This document shows positions 31,249 through 42,949 of a stretch of DNA of 64,000 nt, in pieces. This DNA is from Procambarus clarkii (taxonomy: Eukaryota; Arthropoda; Malacostraca; Decapoda; Cambaridae). The notes under the pieces were generated by a model. The model did not search any database. It saw only the letters and a list, made by a program, of their open reading frames with translations, and was not told the DNA's origin. The position numbers and the translations under genes were made by a program. Position 1 is the stretch's first letter. The number at the start of each line of letters is the position of its first letter. Where the stretch lies: NCBI RefSeq assembly GCF_040958095.1, contig NC_091160.1, positions 41,014,302 through 41,078,301 of the forward strand. The letters run 5' to 3'.

Positions 31249-33642
31249 ACAAGGGACTCTACACCCTGGACTCTACACCCCGGACTCTACACCCCGGACT
31301 CTACACCCTGGACTCTACACCCTGGACTCTACACCCCGGACTCTACACCCTGGACTCTACACCCTGGACTCTACACCCTGGACTCTACACCCCGGACTCT
31401 ACACCCTGGACTCTACACCCTGGACTCTACACCCTGGACTCTACACCCTGGACTCTACACCCTGGACTCTACACCCCGGACTCTACACCCTGGACTCTAC
31501 ACCCCGGACTCTACACCCCGGACTCTACACCCTGGACTCTACACCGCGGACTCTACACCCTGGACTCTACACCCTGGACTCTACACCCTGGACTCTACAC
31601 CCCGGACTCTACACCCCGGACTCTACACCCTGGACTCTACACCCCGGACTCTACACCCTGGACTCTACACCGCGGACTCTACACCCTGGACTCTACACCC
31701 TGGACTCTACACCCTGGACTCTACACCCCGGACTCTACACCCTGGACTCTGCAACCCGGACTCTGCACCCCGGACTCTACACCCTGGACTCTACACCCTG
31801 GACTCTACACCCCGGACTCTGCACCCCGGACTCTGCACCCCGGACTCTACACCGCGGACTCTACACCCTGGACTCTACACCCCGGACTCTACACCCTGGA
31901 CTCTACACCCCGGACTCTACACCCTGGACTCTGCACCTCGGACTCTACACCCCGGACTCTACACCCCGGACTCTACACCCTGGACTCTACACCCTGGACT
32001 CTACACCCTGGACTCTACACCCCGGACTCTGCACCCCGGACTCTGCACCCCGGACTCTACACCGCGGACTCTACACCCTGGACTCTACACCCCGGACTCT
32101 ACACCCTGGACTCTACACCCCGGACTCTACACCCTGGACTCTGCACCTCGGACTCTACACCCCGGACTCTGCAACCCGGACTCTGCACCCCGGACTCTAC
32201 ACCCTGGACGCTACACCCCGGACTCTACACCCCGGACTCTGCAACCCGGACTCTGCACCCCGGACTCTACACCGCGGACTCTACACCCTGGACTCTACAC
32301 CCCGGACTCTACACCCTGGACTCTACACCCCGGACTCTACACCCTGGACTCTGCACCTCGGACTCTACACCCCGGACTCTACACCCCGGACTCTACACCC
32401 TGGACTCTACACCCTGGACTCTACACCCTGGACTCTACACCCCGGACTCTGCACCCCGGACTCTGCACCCCGGACTCTACACCGCGGACTCTACACCCTG
32501 GACTCTACACCCCGGACTCTACACCCTGGACTCTACACCCCGGACTCTACACCCTGGACTCTGCACCTCGGACTCTACACCCCGGACTCTACACCCCGGA
32601 CTCTACACCCTGGACTCTACACCCCTGACTCTACACCCTGGACTCTACACCCCGGACTCTACACCCTGGACTCTACACCCCGGACTCTGCAACCCGGAAT
32701 CTGCACCCCGGACTCTACACCCCGGACTCTACACCCTGGACTCTACACCCCGGACTCTACACCCTGGACTCTACACCCCGGACTCTACACCCTGGACTCT
32801 GCACCTCGGACTCTACACCCCGGACTCTACACCCCGGACTCTACACCCTGGACTCTACACCCCGGACTCTACACCCTGGACTCTACACCCTGGACTCTAC
32901 ACCCCGGACTCTACACCCCGGACTCTGCAACCCGGACTCTACACCCCGGACTCTACACCCCGGACTCTACACCCCGGACTCTACACCCTGGACTCTACAC
33001 CCCGGACTCTACACCCTGGACTCTACACCCCGGACTCTACACCCCGGACTCTACACCTCGGACTCTACACCCTGGACTCTACACCCTGGACTCTACACCC
33101 CGGACTCTACACCCTGGACTCTACACCCCGGACTCTACACCCTGGACTCTACACCTCGGACTCTACACCCTGGACTCTACACCCTGGACTACACCCCGGA
33201 CTCTACACCCCGGACTCTACACCCTGGACTCTACACCCCGGACTCTACACCCTGGACTCTACACCCTGGACTCTACACCCCGGACTCTACACCCTGGACT
33301 CTACACCCCGGACTCTACACCCCGGACTCTACACCCTGGACTCTACACCCCGGACTCTACACCCCGGACTCTACACCCCGGACTCTACACCCTGGACTCT
33401 ACACCCCGGACTCTACACCCTGGACTCTACACCCTGGACTTCACACCCTGGACTCTACACCCTGGACTCTACACCCCGGACTCTACACCCCGGACTCTAC
33501 ACCCCGGACTCTACACCCCGGACTCTACACCCTGGACTCTACACCCCGGACTCTACACCCTGGACTCTACACCCCGGACTCTACACCCCGGACTCTACAC
33601 CCTGGACTCTACACCCCGGACTCTACACCCCGGACTCTACAC
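31249..33642. repeat. 14-bp minisatellite array (about 170 copies) with a 210-bp higher-order repeat
   Basis: The unit is GGACTCTACACCCT or GGACTCTACACCCC. Rare variants (TACACCGC, TGCAACCC, TGCACCTC) mark a higher-order block: the ACCGCGG variant recurs at 31851, 32061, 32271 and 32481, exactly 210 bp apart (15 monomers). The rest of the array is less ordered. A 476-codon open frame through it is a by-product of the 42-bp triple. Confidence 0.97.
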
Positions 33643-33717
33643 CCGACACTAACTCACCAATTCTCAACAAATAATTAATTAAGAGATACGGAGAGACGGT
33701 GTGGAGCCTAAGGAAAC

Positions 33718-33885
33718 ATGGCCGCCGGGGACAGGGAGCCAGCGGTCTTGGAAGACGAGGTAGGAGGGGGGGGGGGGGAGTCTGCAGAGGAGGTAGGAGA
33801 TAGAGAGTGGAGAGATAAGGAAATATCCACGGGGGAATGTGTGAAACAGGCGCAAGAAAATGAAACTGATTTAACAGGTGTGTGA
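33718..33885 (+). other. Short open frame with strong start context (weak gene candidate)
   Basis: AAACATGGCC at 33714-33723 is a near-ideal animal start context. The frame runs 55 codons (MAAGDREPAVLEDE then a Gly run, ESAEEVGDREW, then CVKQAQENETDLTGV) to TGA at 33883. GTAGGA at 33760 could alternatively serve as a splice donor. No family is recognised and the G run makes the frame fragile. Confidence 0.2.
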
Positions 33886-34020
33886 AACAGGTGTGTGTAA
33901 TTAGGAATATGAGAGGCGTGAGAAGGTGGGAGGGGGTGGGGGGGGGGAGAGGTGTGGAACAGGTGTGGAATGGACAGGAGAAACATATTGGAAAAATAGT
34001 TACAGATAAAACTTTTAGCC

Positions 34021-34254
34021 GGGGAGCCGGTCGGCCGAGCGGACAGCACGCTGGACTTGTGATCCTGTGGTCCTGGGTTCGATCCCAGGCGCCGGTGAGA
34101 AACAATGGGCAGAGTTTCTTTCACCCTATGCCCCTGTTACCAAGCAGTAAAATAGGTACCTGGGTGTTAGTCAGCTGTCACGGGCTGCTTCCTGGGGGGT
34201 GGAGGCCTGGTCGAGGACCGGGCCGCGGGGACACTAAAGCCCCGAAATCACTTG
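34021..34254 (+). mobile_element. tRNA-headed SINE, family A
   Basis: The head GGTCGGCCGAGCGGACAGCA, B box GGTTCGATCCCAGG and body (AAACAATGGGCAGAGTTTCT, GTTACCAAGCAGTAAAATAG) are present. The 3' end stops at AAATCACTTGATTTTG. Confidence 0.9.
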
Positions 34255-34365
34255 ATTTTGAAGGATTTGGGATGGGACGGGGGGAAAGGAATAGTACCCA
34301 ACCACTTGTGTGGACGGTCGGGGGATTGAACGCCGACCTGCATGAAGCGAGACCGTCCCGAGAAC
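34255..34365 (-). mobile_element. tRNA-headed SINE, family B, minus orientation, truncated
   Basis: GATTTGGGATGGGACGGGG ... CGACCTGCATGAAGCGAGAC abuts the end of the family A copy. Confidence 0.8.
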
Positions 34366-34774
34366 TATAATCCGAGTGTTATCTTTGGTGTAAATAACCA
34401 AAGGAAAGTAAGAACATAAGAACATAAGAAGGTGGGAGTACATAAGAAAGAAAGACACTGGCGTAAGACACTGGCATAAGAAAGTACTGGCGGATGTTAT
34501 CCTACAGTCCGCGGCCCCAGCGTCTGGTCGGTGAGTGATAGCAGGAAAATTACACCTGAACTCTACTGCCATTTTAGTCGGCATAGTCGCCAACAGGAAG
34601 CCTGTTAGGCTTCTCGACGGCCAAATACAGTAGTGCCACTTACCCTAACTCTAGGGAACCACCGGTTTAACTGCTAGGTGAACAGGGGAATCAGGGGGAA
34701 CGAAACCTAAACACTTTAACTACCTCGGAAACGGAATTCTGGACATTTTGGTATATGCAGACTGCTCTCCTAAC

Positions 34775-34960
34775 AAGATTCACGAAACGGTTACGCAAGC
34801 ACTTACGAACGTGTACAACTGTAGATATGATAGAGCCCAGTAGGCTCAGGAACCTGTACACCACTTGATTGACGGTTGAGAGGCGGGACCAAAGAGCCAG
34901 AGCTCAACCCCCGCAAGCACAACTAGATGAGTACATCTTACCTCAATCTTTGACTGACGG
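34775..34960. mobile_element. MITE fragment with a nested solo LINE tail (family X at 34821-34941)
   Basis: AAGATTCACGAAACGGTTAC ... GTACTTACGAACG-type MITE sequence is broken after GTGTACAACT by GTAGATATGATAGAGCCC ... AACTAGATGAGTAC and resumes ATCTTACCTCAATCTTTGAC, as in the intact MITE at 46473. Confidence 0.75.
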
Positions 34961-35197
34961 GTGTGTGATAACAAGTTGGCAGCCCTGTCACCAGTAGCCT
35001 AGTGCACTAGGCCCAACAATATGATCACAATCTCTTGCTCACAATTAATGCAAGGATGTGTCGTCAGTCAATTTACAGTGGAAACTGTCCTTACGTCCTG
35101 AGGCTTGGCTAGTCCAGGCTATGGCCGCCTGTGTTGATGAGGACGGGTTGGGGTGAGGACGGGCTGGGGTGAGGACGGGCTGGGGTAAGGAGGGGCT

Positions 35198-35915
35198 GGG
35201 CCTCTCCCCAGCCCCAGTCTCTCCCCAGCCCTAGCCTCTCCCCAGCCCTAGCCTCTCCCCAGCCTTAGCCTCTCCCCAGCCCTAGCCTCTCCCCAGCCCT
35301 AGCCTCTCCCCAGCCCTAGTCTCTCCCCAGCCCTAGCCTCTCCCCAGCCCTAGCCTCTCCCCAGCCCCAGCCTCTCCCCAGGCCTAGCCTCTCCCCAGCC
35401 CTAGCCTCTCCCCAGGCCTAGCCTCTCCCCAGGCCTAGCCTCTCTCCAGCCCTAGCCTCTCCCCAGGCCTAGCCTCTCCCCAGGCCTAGCCTCTCCCCAG
35501 GCCTAGCCTCACCCCAGCCCTAGCCTCTCCCCAGCCCTAGCCTCTCCCCAGGCCTAGCCTCTCCCCAGGCCTAGCTTCTCCCCAGCCCTAGCCTCTCCCC
35601 AGGCCTAGCCTCTCCCCAGGCCAAGCCTCTCCCCAGCCCTAGCCTCACCCCAGCCCTAGCCTCTCCTCAGCCCTAGCCTCTCCCCAGGCCTAGCCTCTCC
35701 CCAGGCCTAGCCTCTCCCCAGCCCTAGCCTCACCCCAACCCTAGCCTCTCCTCAGCCCTAGCCTCTCCCCAGGCCTAGCCTCTCCCCAGGCCTAGCCTCT
35801 CCCCAGGCCTAGCCTCACCCCAGCCCTAGCCTCTCCTCAGCCCTAGCCTCTCCCCAGGCCTAGCCTCTCCCCAGGCCTAGCCTCTCCCCAAGCCTAGCCT
35901 CTCCCCAGCCCAGCG
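35198..35915. repeat. Minisatellite, 17-bp unit, about 42 copies
   Basis: CTCTCCCCAGCCCTAGC with AGGCCTAGC variants. It is preceded by three GAGGACGGGCTGGGGT units (35139-35195) that partly complement the array (GGGCTGGGG versus CCCCAGCCC). Confidence 0.95.
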
Positions 35916-36234
35916 CCCTCTACCTCTCCGTGTACTGTAGCCTCATATAGAGAACATCGATAGTGACAGTTTCCAAATTAATTTTGTTTATCTTTCCTAT
36001 AGCCTAAGAGTGATAAGAATACTATGAGTTGTCTTCATAAATTAATAAACTGTAACTTTTACTTACGATTGGACATTAGTGATAACATTATCGTTTCTCA
36101 AAATACTTATTGTTATTCGGTTGAGAATCGTTTCAAGGATTGCTGTATATTTTGATATTTAGAAGACCTGTAACTTTATTGGGTTAAAATAATCACCTTT
36201 TTCTGTAAGGTGATTCTGAGTTGGTTGCCGTTGT

Positions 36235-36335
<101 letters not shown>

Positions 36336-37017
36336 AGTGGGGCAACAGGCCAATATTGACAGGCGCAGGAAATGACACACATGTGGTGAGGTTCCTGGTG
36401 TGTGTGTGTGGGGCGCTCACCTATATGTCTTTACCTAGATTGAATTACAATTTGGAGCTCTGGCCTTGAACCTTCTTGGTTCCAACGCTTATCTTATTTA
36501 AATTTAGAATCGAAGGTATTAGACCTAACCAGTGAGTGGAATTTGTATGAATGTGTCTCGTGTCCTCTGCTTGTCTGTGTGTCGTTATGATACACGTGTT
36601 TAGGAGAGGACCCTGACACATGAAACATCTGTTCTGCCTACCAATGTGCAGCTGTAGTACAGACGAATACCTCCACACACCGTTTTCACTGTTACATGCA
36701 TACATACATACATATACATACAGATTTGCCTTCAAATATGCTGATTAACCTTAGAAAACCCCATTGAATTACATGATGCCATTTGGTTGGTCGAATTTTA
36801 TGTAGGACAGAGAAGAATTGATACGCTGCTATGGAGGAGGTGAGGTGGCGCTAGATAACTGCTATAAGGCAGCTAGGTGAACGACGTATTGTGTCCTTGT
36901 AAAATTCAATTACACAAAGTCGAACTTGAGGTGAGAACAATAGAAGGTTTCATGTTGTTTCAGAAGTGGAGGAAACGTGTTTACCTCACGTGAAAGTGAG
37001 ACGGGGATTGATGTTTC

Positions 37018-37075
37018 AGATTCAGCTACTCAGAACGAAGTGTCCATGTAGCACGGGCTATGGTGAGCCCGTAAT
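37018..37075 (+). mobile_element. Single unit of the GGGCTATGGTGAGCCC hairpin family
   Basis: GATTCAGCTACTCAGAACGA ... TAGCACGGGCTATGGTGAGC CCGTAATGAGG, without an array. Confidence 0.75.
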
Positions 37076-37336
37076 GAGGTTGATGAGAGCGCTAGGTTTA
37101 AAGCTGTGACAAGGTGTAGTGCACAACCGTTATGCCTTGCTGCCGCATGCCCACCTCTGTATCGAGTGTTCGCCGAGTTTGGCTGGAAATGTCGTCGTTG
37201 TGGGGACATTTATTGGCGTAAATGTCATCCGGTGTAGGACGGAACACGTGGGAGAGTACCCCTCCCACAGTCCCCTCCCATCCTGTGGACGGGTGTTCTG
37301 TATACACCCACCCGTCCACCATCCGTGGACGGGTGG

Positions 37337-37577
37337 GTGTAATTACCTAAGTGTAGTTACAGGATGAGAGCTACGCTCGTGGTGTCCCGTCTTCCCATGT
37401 TGTTGCTGTTATAGATTCAGCTACTCGGAACAAGTTCCAAGTAGCACGGGCTATGGTGAGCCCGTAACTTACCTGGCACAGGAACGGGGCAAGCAGCACA
37501 GGCTATGGTGAGCCAGTAGTGGACTTACCTAGCACAGGAGCCCCGTCTTCCCAGCACTCTTTGTCATATAACTGTGT
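37337..37577 (-). mobile_element. Solo LINE 3' end (family Y, minus) split by a hairpin-family insertion
   Basis: AATTACCTAAGTGTAGTTAC ... GTGTCCCGTCTTCCCA is interrupted at about 37396 by a two-unit hairpin-family copy (37399-37541) and resumes CCCGTCTTCCCAGCACTCTT. The repeated CCCGTCTTCCCA (12 bp) is the likely target duplication. Confidence 0.8.
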
Positions 37578-38426
37578 ACACTTTCCCGCGTCGTACCTGT
37601 GAATGTGTACATTCACCCCCACACATCCTGTAGCTTGTGCTATATGAGTGTCCTGTGTACACCGCCCAGCCCTCACCAGTGGGCGAGTGAACATCCTGTG
37701 AACAGTTATACATATCGGGTTAGTTTTGCCTCCTACATGTACTTGCATATCCTTCTTAGCATAAAATGTTTAATTAAATGTTTATTCACAGGAATAAAAT
37801 AAAGTGTATGAGCTGAAAATCCTATGAACTCTCGAGTGTATTATTGATCATGAAAACAGTTTTTGAAAATAATCCTAAATTTAGGTTTGAGTTATATCTC
37901 CGGTGAATTGAAAAAAAAGATTAATTTAACACAAAATATACAAGATAAAATTGTGGTGTTGGATGTGAATTCAGTGAATACAGTAGAAGTATAGTACATG
38001 AAGTGTTGAAAATCTCCATAGAAAAGTTTCATATATTAGGTGTTGATTGTGGTCGAGGAATGTGTAGTGAGCGTTGAGACGGTGCAATATGGTGCTTGGA
38101 TAGTGCACCTCACCATCATCACTACTTGCCTCCTCCCAACCTCTCCAGGCTCCACAACCTCCACTAACACAAGGTAAGCCAACGTTATTGTATGTCACAA
38201 TGCTGTTCTTGCGAGCCGGTGTTCGATCCCCAGTGGCCTTATGTCCCAGCTCTTAGTCTTATCATGTAATTAATAAGTAAATTAGGTTATATTGGCACCT
38301 TCTCCAGATTACACAAAGCTTATTACCTTACGTTTGAATGCGTCTGATCTGTTTGTTGAACTGTGTGATGTGGTTTATTCAATACAGTGCATGCATAGCC
38401 GACAAAAAAAAAACAAATATAAAGTA

Positions 38427-38503
38427 CCTACGGGCTCGCCATAGCCCGTGCTACTTGGAACTGTTTGTTCCAAGTAGCGAATCTTTAACAACAACAACAA
38501 CAG
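38427..38503 (-). mobile_element. Single unit of the hairpin family, minus orientation
   Basis: CTACGGGCTCGCCATAGCCC ... TCCAAGTAGCGAATCTTTAA followed by (CAA)n. Confidence 0.75.
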
Positions 38504-38797
38504 CTGACAAACAAGTCTAATTATAATAAGCGAACTGCTGAAGGCTTATTGAGCCACGTAAACAGCTCTATATCAATACTGATGCTACTGGTAACTTGTG
38601 CCACACATCTCTAAGCCCTATTGCCTCTTCATATTATAAATCTCGCTATAAAAGTCTGAATTGAATTGTTTAGTTCTATTTGCTATAAAGATTGAAGCCT
38701 AGTTACATCCCCGTATCCATTCTTCATCCATCCATTGGCTTACGCAAGGCTGAGTATTTTTTTTGTTAGAATGTTGAAAAATATATATTTTGGTATG

Positions 38798-38895
38798 CAG
38801 ACGACGAGTGATAATAATGTGGCAATAACACACACCTCACAAGATTGAGAAACTACGTCGTTTGGGTCCGTCCTGAACCATTCTCAAGTCGATTT
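38798..38895 (-). repeat. Palindromic 182-bp family, single-arm copy with tail, minus orientation
   Basis: GCAGACGACGAGTGATAATA (diverged tail) ... GGGTCCGTCCTGAACCATTC TCAAGTCGAT. Confidence 0.75.
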
Positions 38896-38899
38896 TGCT

Positions 38900-39700
38900 A
38901 TATTCTGTGCTATATGTAGCATTCCACACAAGGCTACTATGCAACATGCCATCTGTGCTATATATATGCCTTAAACATCGTCGTTTTTCTACTGTCTACA
39001 TAACTTTGGCCTACTTTAAATTAGTTCAATATTACCTATACTTAAATTGTGACGTCTCGCCGGTCTAATAGTACGCTACACTTTTTCCATAATTATCTTT
39101 CAAATTGTAAGCTAAATGTTACTTTACGCAAAAAAATGTAAAATTAATTTAGGCTGCTGTGCACCTGTTTAATCCAACCATTATTGCAATAATTTGTATA
39201 AGTTGTTACGAATAGTTTCTAATTCTAAAGTGTAAAAATGACGTTAATGATGATAATCCTTTGTTAACTATGATGTTACTCAAACATTTTGTCCTCCACG
39301 TATAATGAAAAGTTAGTCATTTGTTATTTCATTTATAATGCAATTCATACCCATCCCGTGGGCGGTGGTGAACAGGGTTACAGAGGCACATAATGGGTTC
39401 AGGAACTGAACCCCATAGTTCGTTTAGATAAGTGACAATCAAGTGTTTCACTATTGTTAATCTTACATACATAAGAATTGAAACAGGAATTTTCTTAAGT
39501 ACTTTTGTATATTAATATATCTTCAGAAGGACTGAAGATGTATTCATTGTATTTAAAAACTGTATTATTCATGAAGATGTATTAATACATCTTCATTCCT
39601 TCTGAAGATGTATTAATATACGAAAGTACTTAAGGAAATTCCTGTTTCAATTTTCCTCCGTGGTCTGACACTGTCACATTTTTCATCACGTGTTTATTTT
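38900..39700. other. No gene seen; one inverted repeat
   Basis: AT-rich DNA. At about 39478-39655, GAAACAGGAATTTTCTTAAG and CTTAAGGAAATTCCTGTTTC form an imperfect inverted repeat around ATGTATTAATA motifs, possibly a small MITE. Confidence 0.5.
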
Positions 39701-39712
39701 CGTGATTTACAC

Positions 39713-39716
<4 letters not shown>

Positions 39717-39792
<76 letters not shown>

Positions 39793-39930
39793 CCCAGTAG
39801 GCTCAGGAATAGAGCCCAGTAGGCTCGGGAATCTGTACACCTGTTGATTGACAGTTGAGAGGCGGGACCAAAGAGCCAGAGCTCAACCCCCGCAAGCACA
39901 ATTAGGTGAGTACACACACACACACACACA
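39717..39930. mobile_element. (CA)n microsatellite flanking a solo LINE 3' end (family X, 39787-39915)
   Basis: (CA) runs at 39717-39789 and 39908-39929 surround GAGCCCAGTAGGCTCAGGAA (its start duplicated once) ... AGCACAATTAGGTGAGTACA. Confidence 0.85.
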
Positions 39931-40039
39931 TATATATTCATATCAATAATCTTTTTATATCCCAAATAATTTAACAAGAGGCTCACAACAGTTTCTACAA
40001 GGCAGTTTAAATCTATGGTGAGTCACACAGTTTCTGCCA

Positions 40040-40747
40040 AATATCCACCCAACTGGGCGGCAGCTTTACAGTCATGTGCTCCACACCCACCCAACTGGGC
40101 GGCAGCTTTACAGTCATGTGCTCCACACCCACCCTACTGGGCGACAGCTTTACAGTCATGTGCTCCACACCCACCCTACTGGGCGACAGCTTTACAGTCA
40201 TGTGCTCCACACCCACCCTACTGGGCGACAGCTTTACAGTCATGTGCTCCTCACCCACCCTACTGGGCGACAGCTTTACAGTCATGTGCTCCACACCCAC
40301 CCAACTGGGCGGCAGCTTTACAGTCATGTGCTCCACACCCACCCAACTGGGCGGCAGCTTTACAGTCATGTGCTCCACACCCACCCTACTGGGCGACAGC
40401 TTTACAGTCATGTGCTCCACACCCACCCTACTGGGCGACAGCTTTACAGTCATGTGCTCCACACCCACCCTACTGGGCGACAGCTTTACAGTCATGTGCT
40501 CCACACCCACCCTACTGGGCGACAGCTTTACAGTCATGTGCTCCACACCCACCCAACTGGGCGGCAGCTTTACAGTCATGTGCTCCACACCCACCCAACT
40601 GGGCGGCAGCTTTACAGTCATGTGCTCCACACCCACCCAACTGGGCGGCAGCTTTACAGTCATGTGCTCCACACCCACCCAACTGGGCGGCAGCTTTACA
40701 GTCATGTGCTCCACACCCACCCAACTGGGCGGCAGCTTTACAGTCAT
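40040..40747. repeat. Minisatellite, 42-bp unit, 17 copies in ordered variant blocks
   Basis: Two unit types differ at two sites: AACTGGGCGGC (N) and TACTGGGCGAC (Y), in a body TTTACAGTCATGTGCTCCAC. Their order is N2 Y4 N2 Y4 N5, so a 252-bp (NNYYYY) block is tandemly repeated. Because 42 is a multiple of three, several frames stay open on both strands. None is a credible gene. Confidence 0.96.
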
Positions 40748-40927
40748 ATGCAGCATTACCTTCCGTAAGCAAATGTTGGATATTTGGCTAAGATTCCTGG
40801 CAGTACATCATTGAATGAAAAAGTTGGTCATATTGGAAAACGCGCAGCGCTTTCCTGTCAGGGTGTCGTTGAACGAGGAATAATAAATCCTAACCTAAGG
40901 ATTGTGGATATTAATTGTGGATTGTGG

Positions 40928-41037
40928 AATCGACTTGAGAATGGTCCAGGACGGACCAAAACGTCGTCGTCCCTTCACCTTCTAGTGTGTGGTCTGGTCA
41001 ACATACTTCAGCCTCGTTATTGTGACTCATCGCCTGC
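40928..41037 (+). repeat. Palindromic 182-bp family, single-arm copy with full tail
   Basis: AATCGACTTGAGAATGGTCC ... CTGGTCAACATACTTCAGCC ... CATCGCCTGC. Flanked by ATTGTGGA on both sides. Confidence 0.85.
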
Positions 41038-41815
41038 ATTGTGGATATTGGATAAGATAATTATACAGGCAAAGATACATACATTTAAAATGAGTTACAA
41101 ACATAATATCGAATTACTAGATGGATATAATTGGATACAATATTAAATTGATTTTTTTATATCTTAAGCCTACGAGGCACGACAGAAATTGAGGAGATAT
41201 TGGTGACTAATCTACATTATGGTAATTAGGCATCCTGGAGTCATCCCTCTAAATAGTACACAGCCTATTCAGTATTCTAAATAGTACACAGCCTATTCAG
41301 TATTCTAAATAGTACACACAGCCCCATAGGCCTATATCAGACATATCTACACTCTTTACAGTTAATGTAATCTAAGTACACAGTACACTTTGTTACCGAG
41401 ACAATTTAGGAAAACTTTTAAGTACTCCATTTGAATACTATTCGCTGCTACCAAAACTACGTGATACCGAGTTTCTCTGTTTCTCAGTCTATTTTCTCCT
41501 CGTTTTCTCGGTTTACCATCAAACTAATCACTACCGACTTGTGTAAACCACTTAAACTGATACGAAGGTGGAATCCCTAAATCTTCACTAACACGGGAGC
41601 GGCAGGAGCCATTTGTCACCGTGTTCAGTGATGACTATCTGAGTGCCAGGCTGCGGCCCCGTCGCCAGGTGCCGCCTCAGGCACGCCACAACTTTTCTCA
41701 CGCCAGACAGGTTTGGTGGAGGAGTTGCAGGTGTGTGTGTGTGGGGGTGTGGGGATGGGAGCAGGGGTGATGTATGTGTGTGTGTGGGGGGGGGGGTATG
41801 AGGGGGAGGTCTCTA
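41038..41815. other. No gene seen; short tandem repeat at 41235-41315
   Basis: A 29-bp unit (ATTCTAAATAGTACACAGCC + TATTCAGT) occurs about three times. The rest is anonymous sequence with GT- and G-rich runs near 41740-41800. Confidence 0.6.
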
Positions 41816-41817
41816 TG

Positions 41818-41893
41818 TGATCACATAAATGTAGTTACAGGATGAGAGCTACACTACTGGTGTCCCGTCTTCCCAGTACTCTTTGTCATATGT
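41818..41893 (-). mobile_element. Solo LINE 3' end (family Y), minus orientation
   Basis: TGATCACATAAATGTAGTTA ... GTCTTCCCAGTACTCTTTGT CATATG. Confidence 0.8.
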
Positions 41894-42171
41894 CGCTTTG
41901 TAGAGTGTGGTGAGGGGGGGGGGAGTCGAAGGTGTTATGAAACAAGCTATAATGAATGAGTTACCGTTTAGTACAATGAATTTCAGAAATGTATTTAATA
42001 TTTATCTGTAGCCTCATAATTTCCGAGGTAAAGTGGATGTTTGTGAAGTTGAATGTAGTTAACACTTAGCCTCTCCCCCCCCTCACTGGGGGGGGGGGGA
42101 GTTCCAAAATAATTTATTGTGTCGGGGGACAGGCAGCCAGTTTATATATACAGTAAATGTGAGGTTTACAT

Positions 42172-42345
42172 CCACGTCCCCACCGCTACTCCCCAGGATG
42201 TAACCCCATAACACGCTGACTAACTCCTGGGTACCTATCTACTACTAGGTGAACAGGTGCATTAGGTGATAAGAAACGAGCCCAACCATTTCTGTCCAGC
42301 CCAGGATTCGAACCTGGAATTCTCGATTATGTAGTAGAGAAGGAA
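42172..42345 (-). mobile_element. SINE-like element, minus orientation
   Basis: GTACCTATCTACTACTAGGT, GCCCAACCATTTCTGTCC and the B-box complement GGATTCGAACCTGGAATTC. Same family as 700-905. Confidence 0.65.
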
Positions 42346-42782
42346 CCAGATTACTCACAGGACCCCCTTCTTTTTTAAGCACCCTTTTCTTGCATGATGT
42401 GGCAAATCAAGAGAAGAGGTTGTGTATATAGAGAAGCGGCCACACGTGTCGGTGTATATATCTCTAGAAAATAGATGTTGACATGGTGTAGAGTTAAGTG
42501 GCACTGGTGTACACCAGCCTACACCCGCGCGTCCAAACATGCCGGTGTAGCCTAACCTCGCTAACATGTTGAAAAACTGGTAATATTATCATGATTTTGT
42601 TTGTACCTTGAGGAGATGATGTAAGGGAAGATCAACATAAAATATCACCTTTGATACCGCAATAAAATGAGATCTCTAGAAGTTAAAATTTTTAATTAAG
42701 AATCTCGAGTAGTTTTATTTATATATACTAGAATTATTACATTCTTGTACAGCCATCAGCACGCATAGAGTTTCGCGCAGGT

Positions 42783-42948
42783 TACACACAGAGATCACAC
42801 TAACGTGATGCATCAAATGAACAAATCCACAAGGGCCGTGACGAGGATTCGAACCTGCGTCCGGGAGCTCAGTCGATTAAGGCAGTGTCTGGGATGCTCC
42901 CGGACGCAGGTTCGAATCCTCGTCACGGCCCTTGTGGATTTGTTCTTT
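42783..42948. mobile_element. SINE family D, two copies head to head forming a palindrome
   Basis: A minus half (42783-42869, GACGAGGATTCGAACCTGCG) joins a plus half (42870-42948, CGCAGGTTCGAATCCTCGTC) that runs through CAGTCGATTAAGGCAGTGTC. The two B-box arms can fold on each other. Confidence 0.85.
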
Positions 42949-42949
42949 C

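Noticed and set aside
31198-32628. 476-codon open frame (TLHPGLYTPDS repeats)
   Set aside because: It is the translation of the 14-bp minisatellite: three units make 42 bp, so stops are avoided. It starts just before and ends inside the array, and there is no non-repeat coding part.
34021-34097. Functional tRNA gene
   Set aside because: The A and B boxes are part of a SINE with several copies that share a long non-tRNA body; the cloverleaf is imperfect.
40013-40814. Five long overlapping open frames
   Set aside because: By-product of the 42-bp unit, which preserves every frame.
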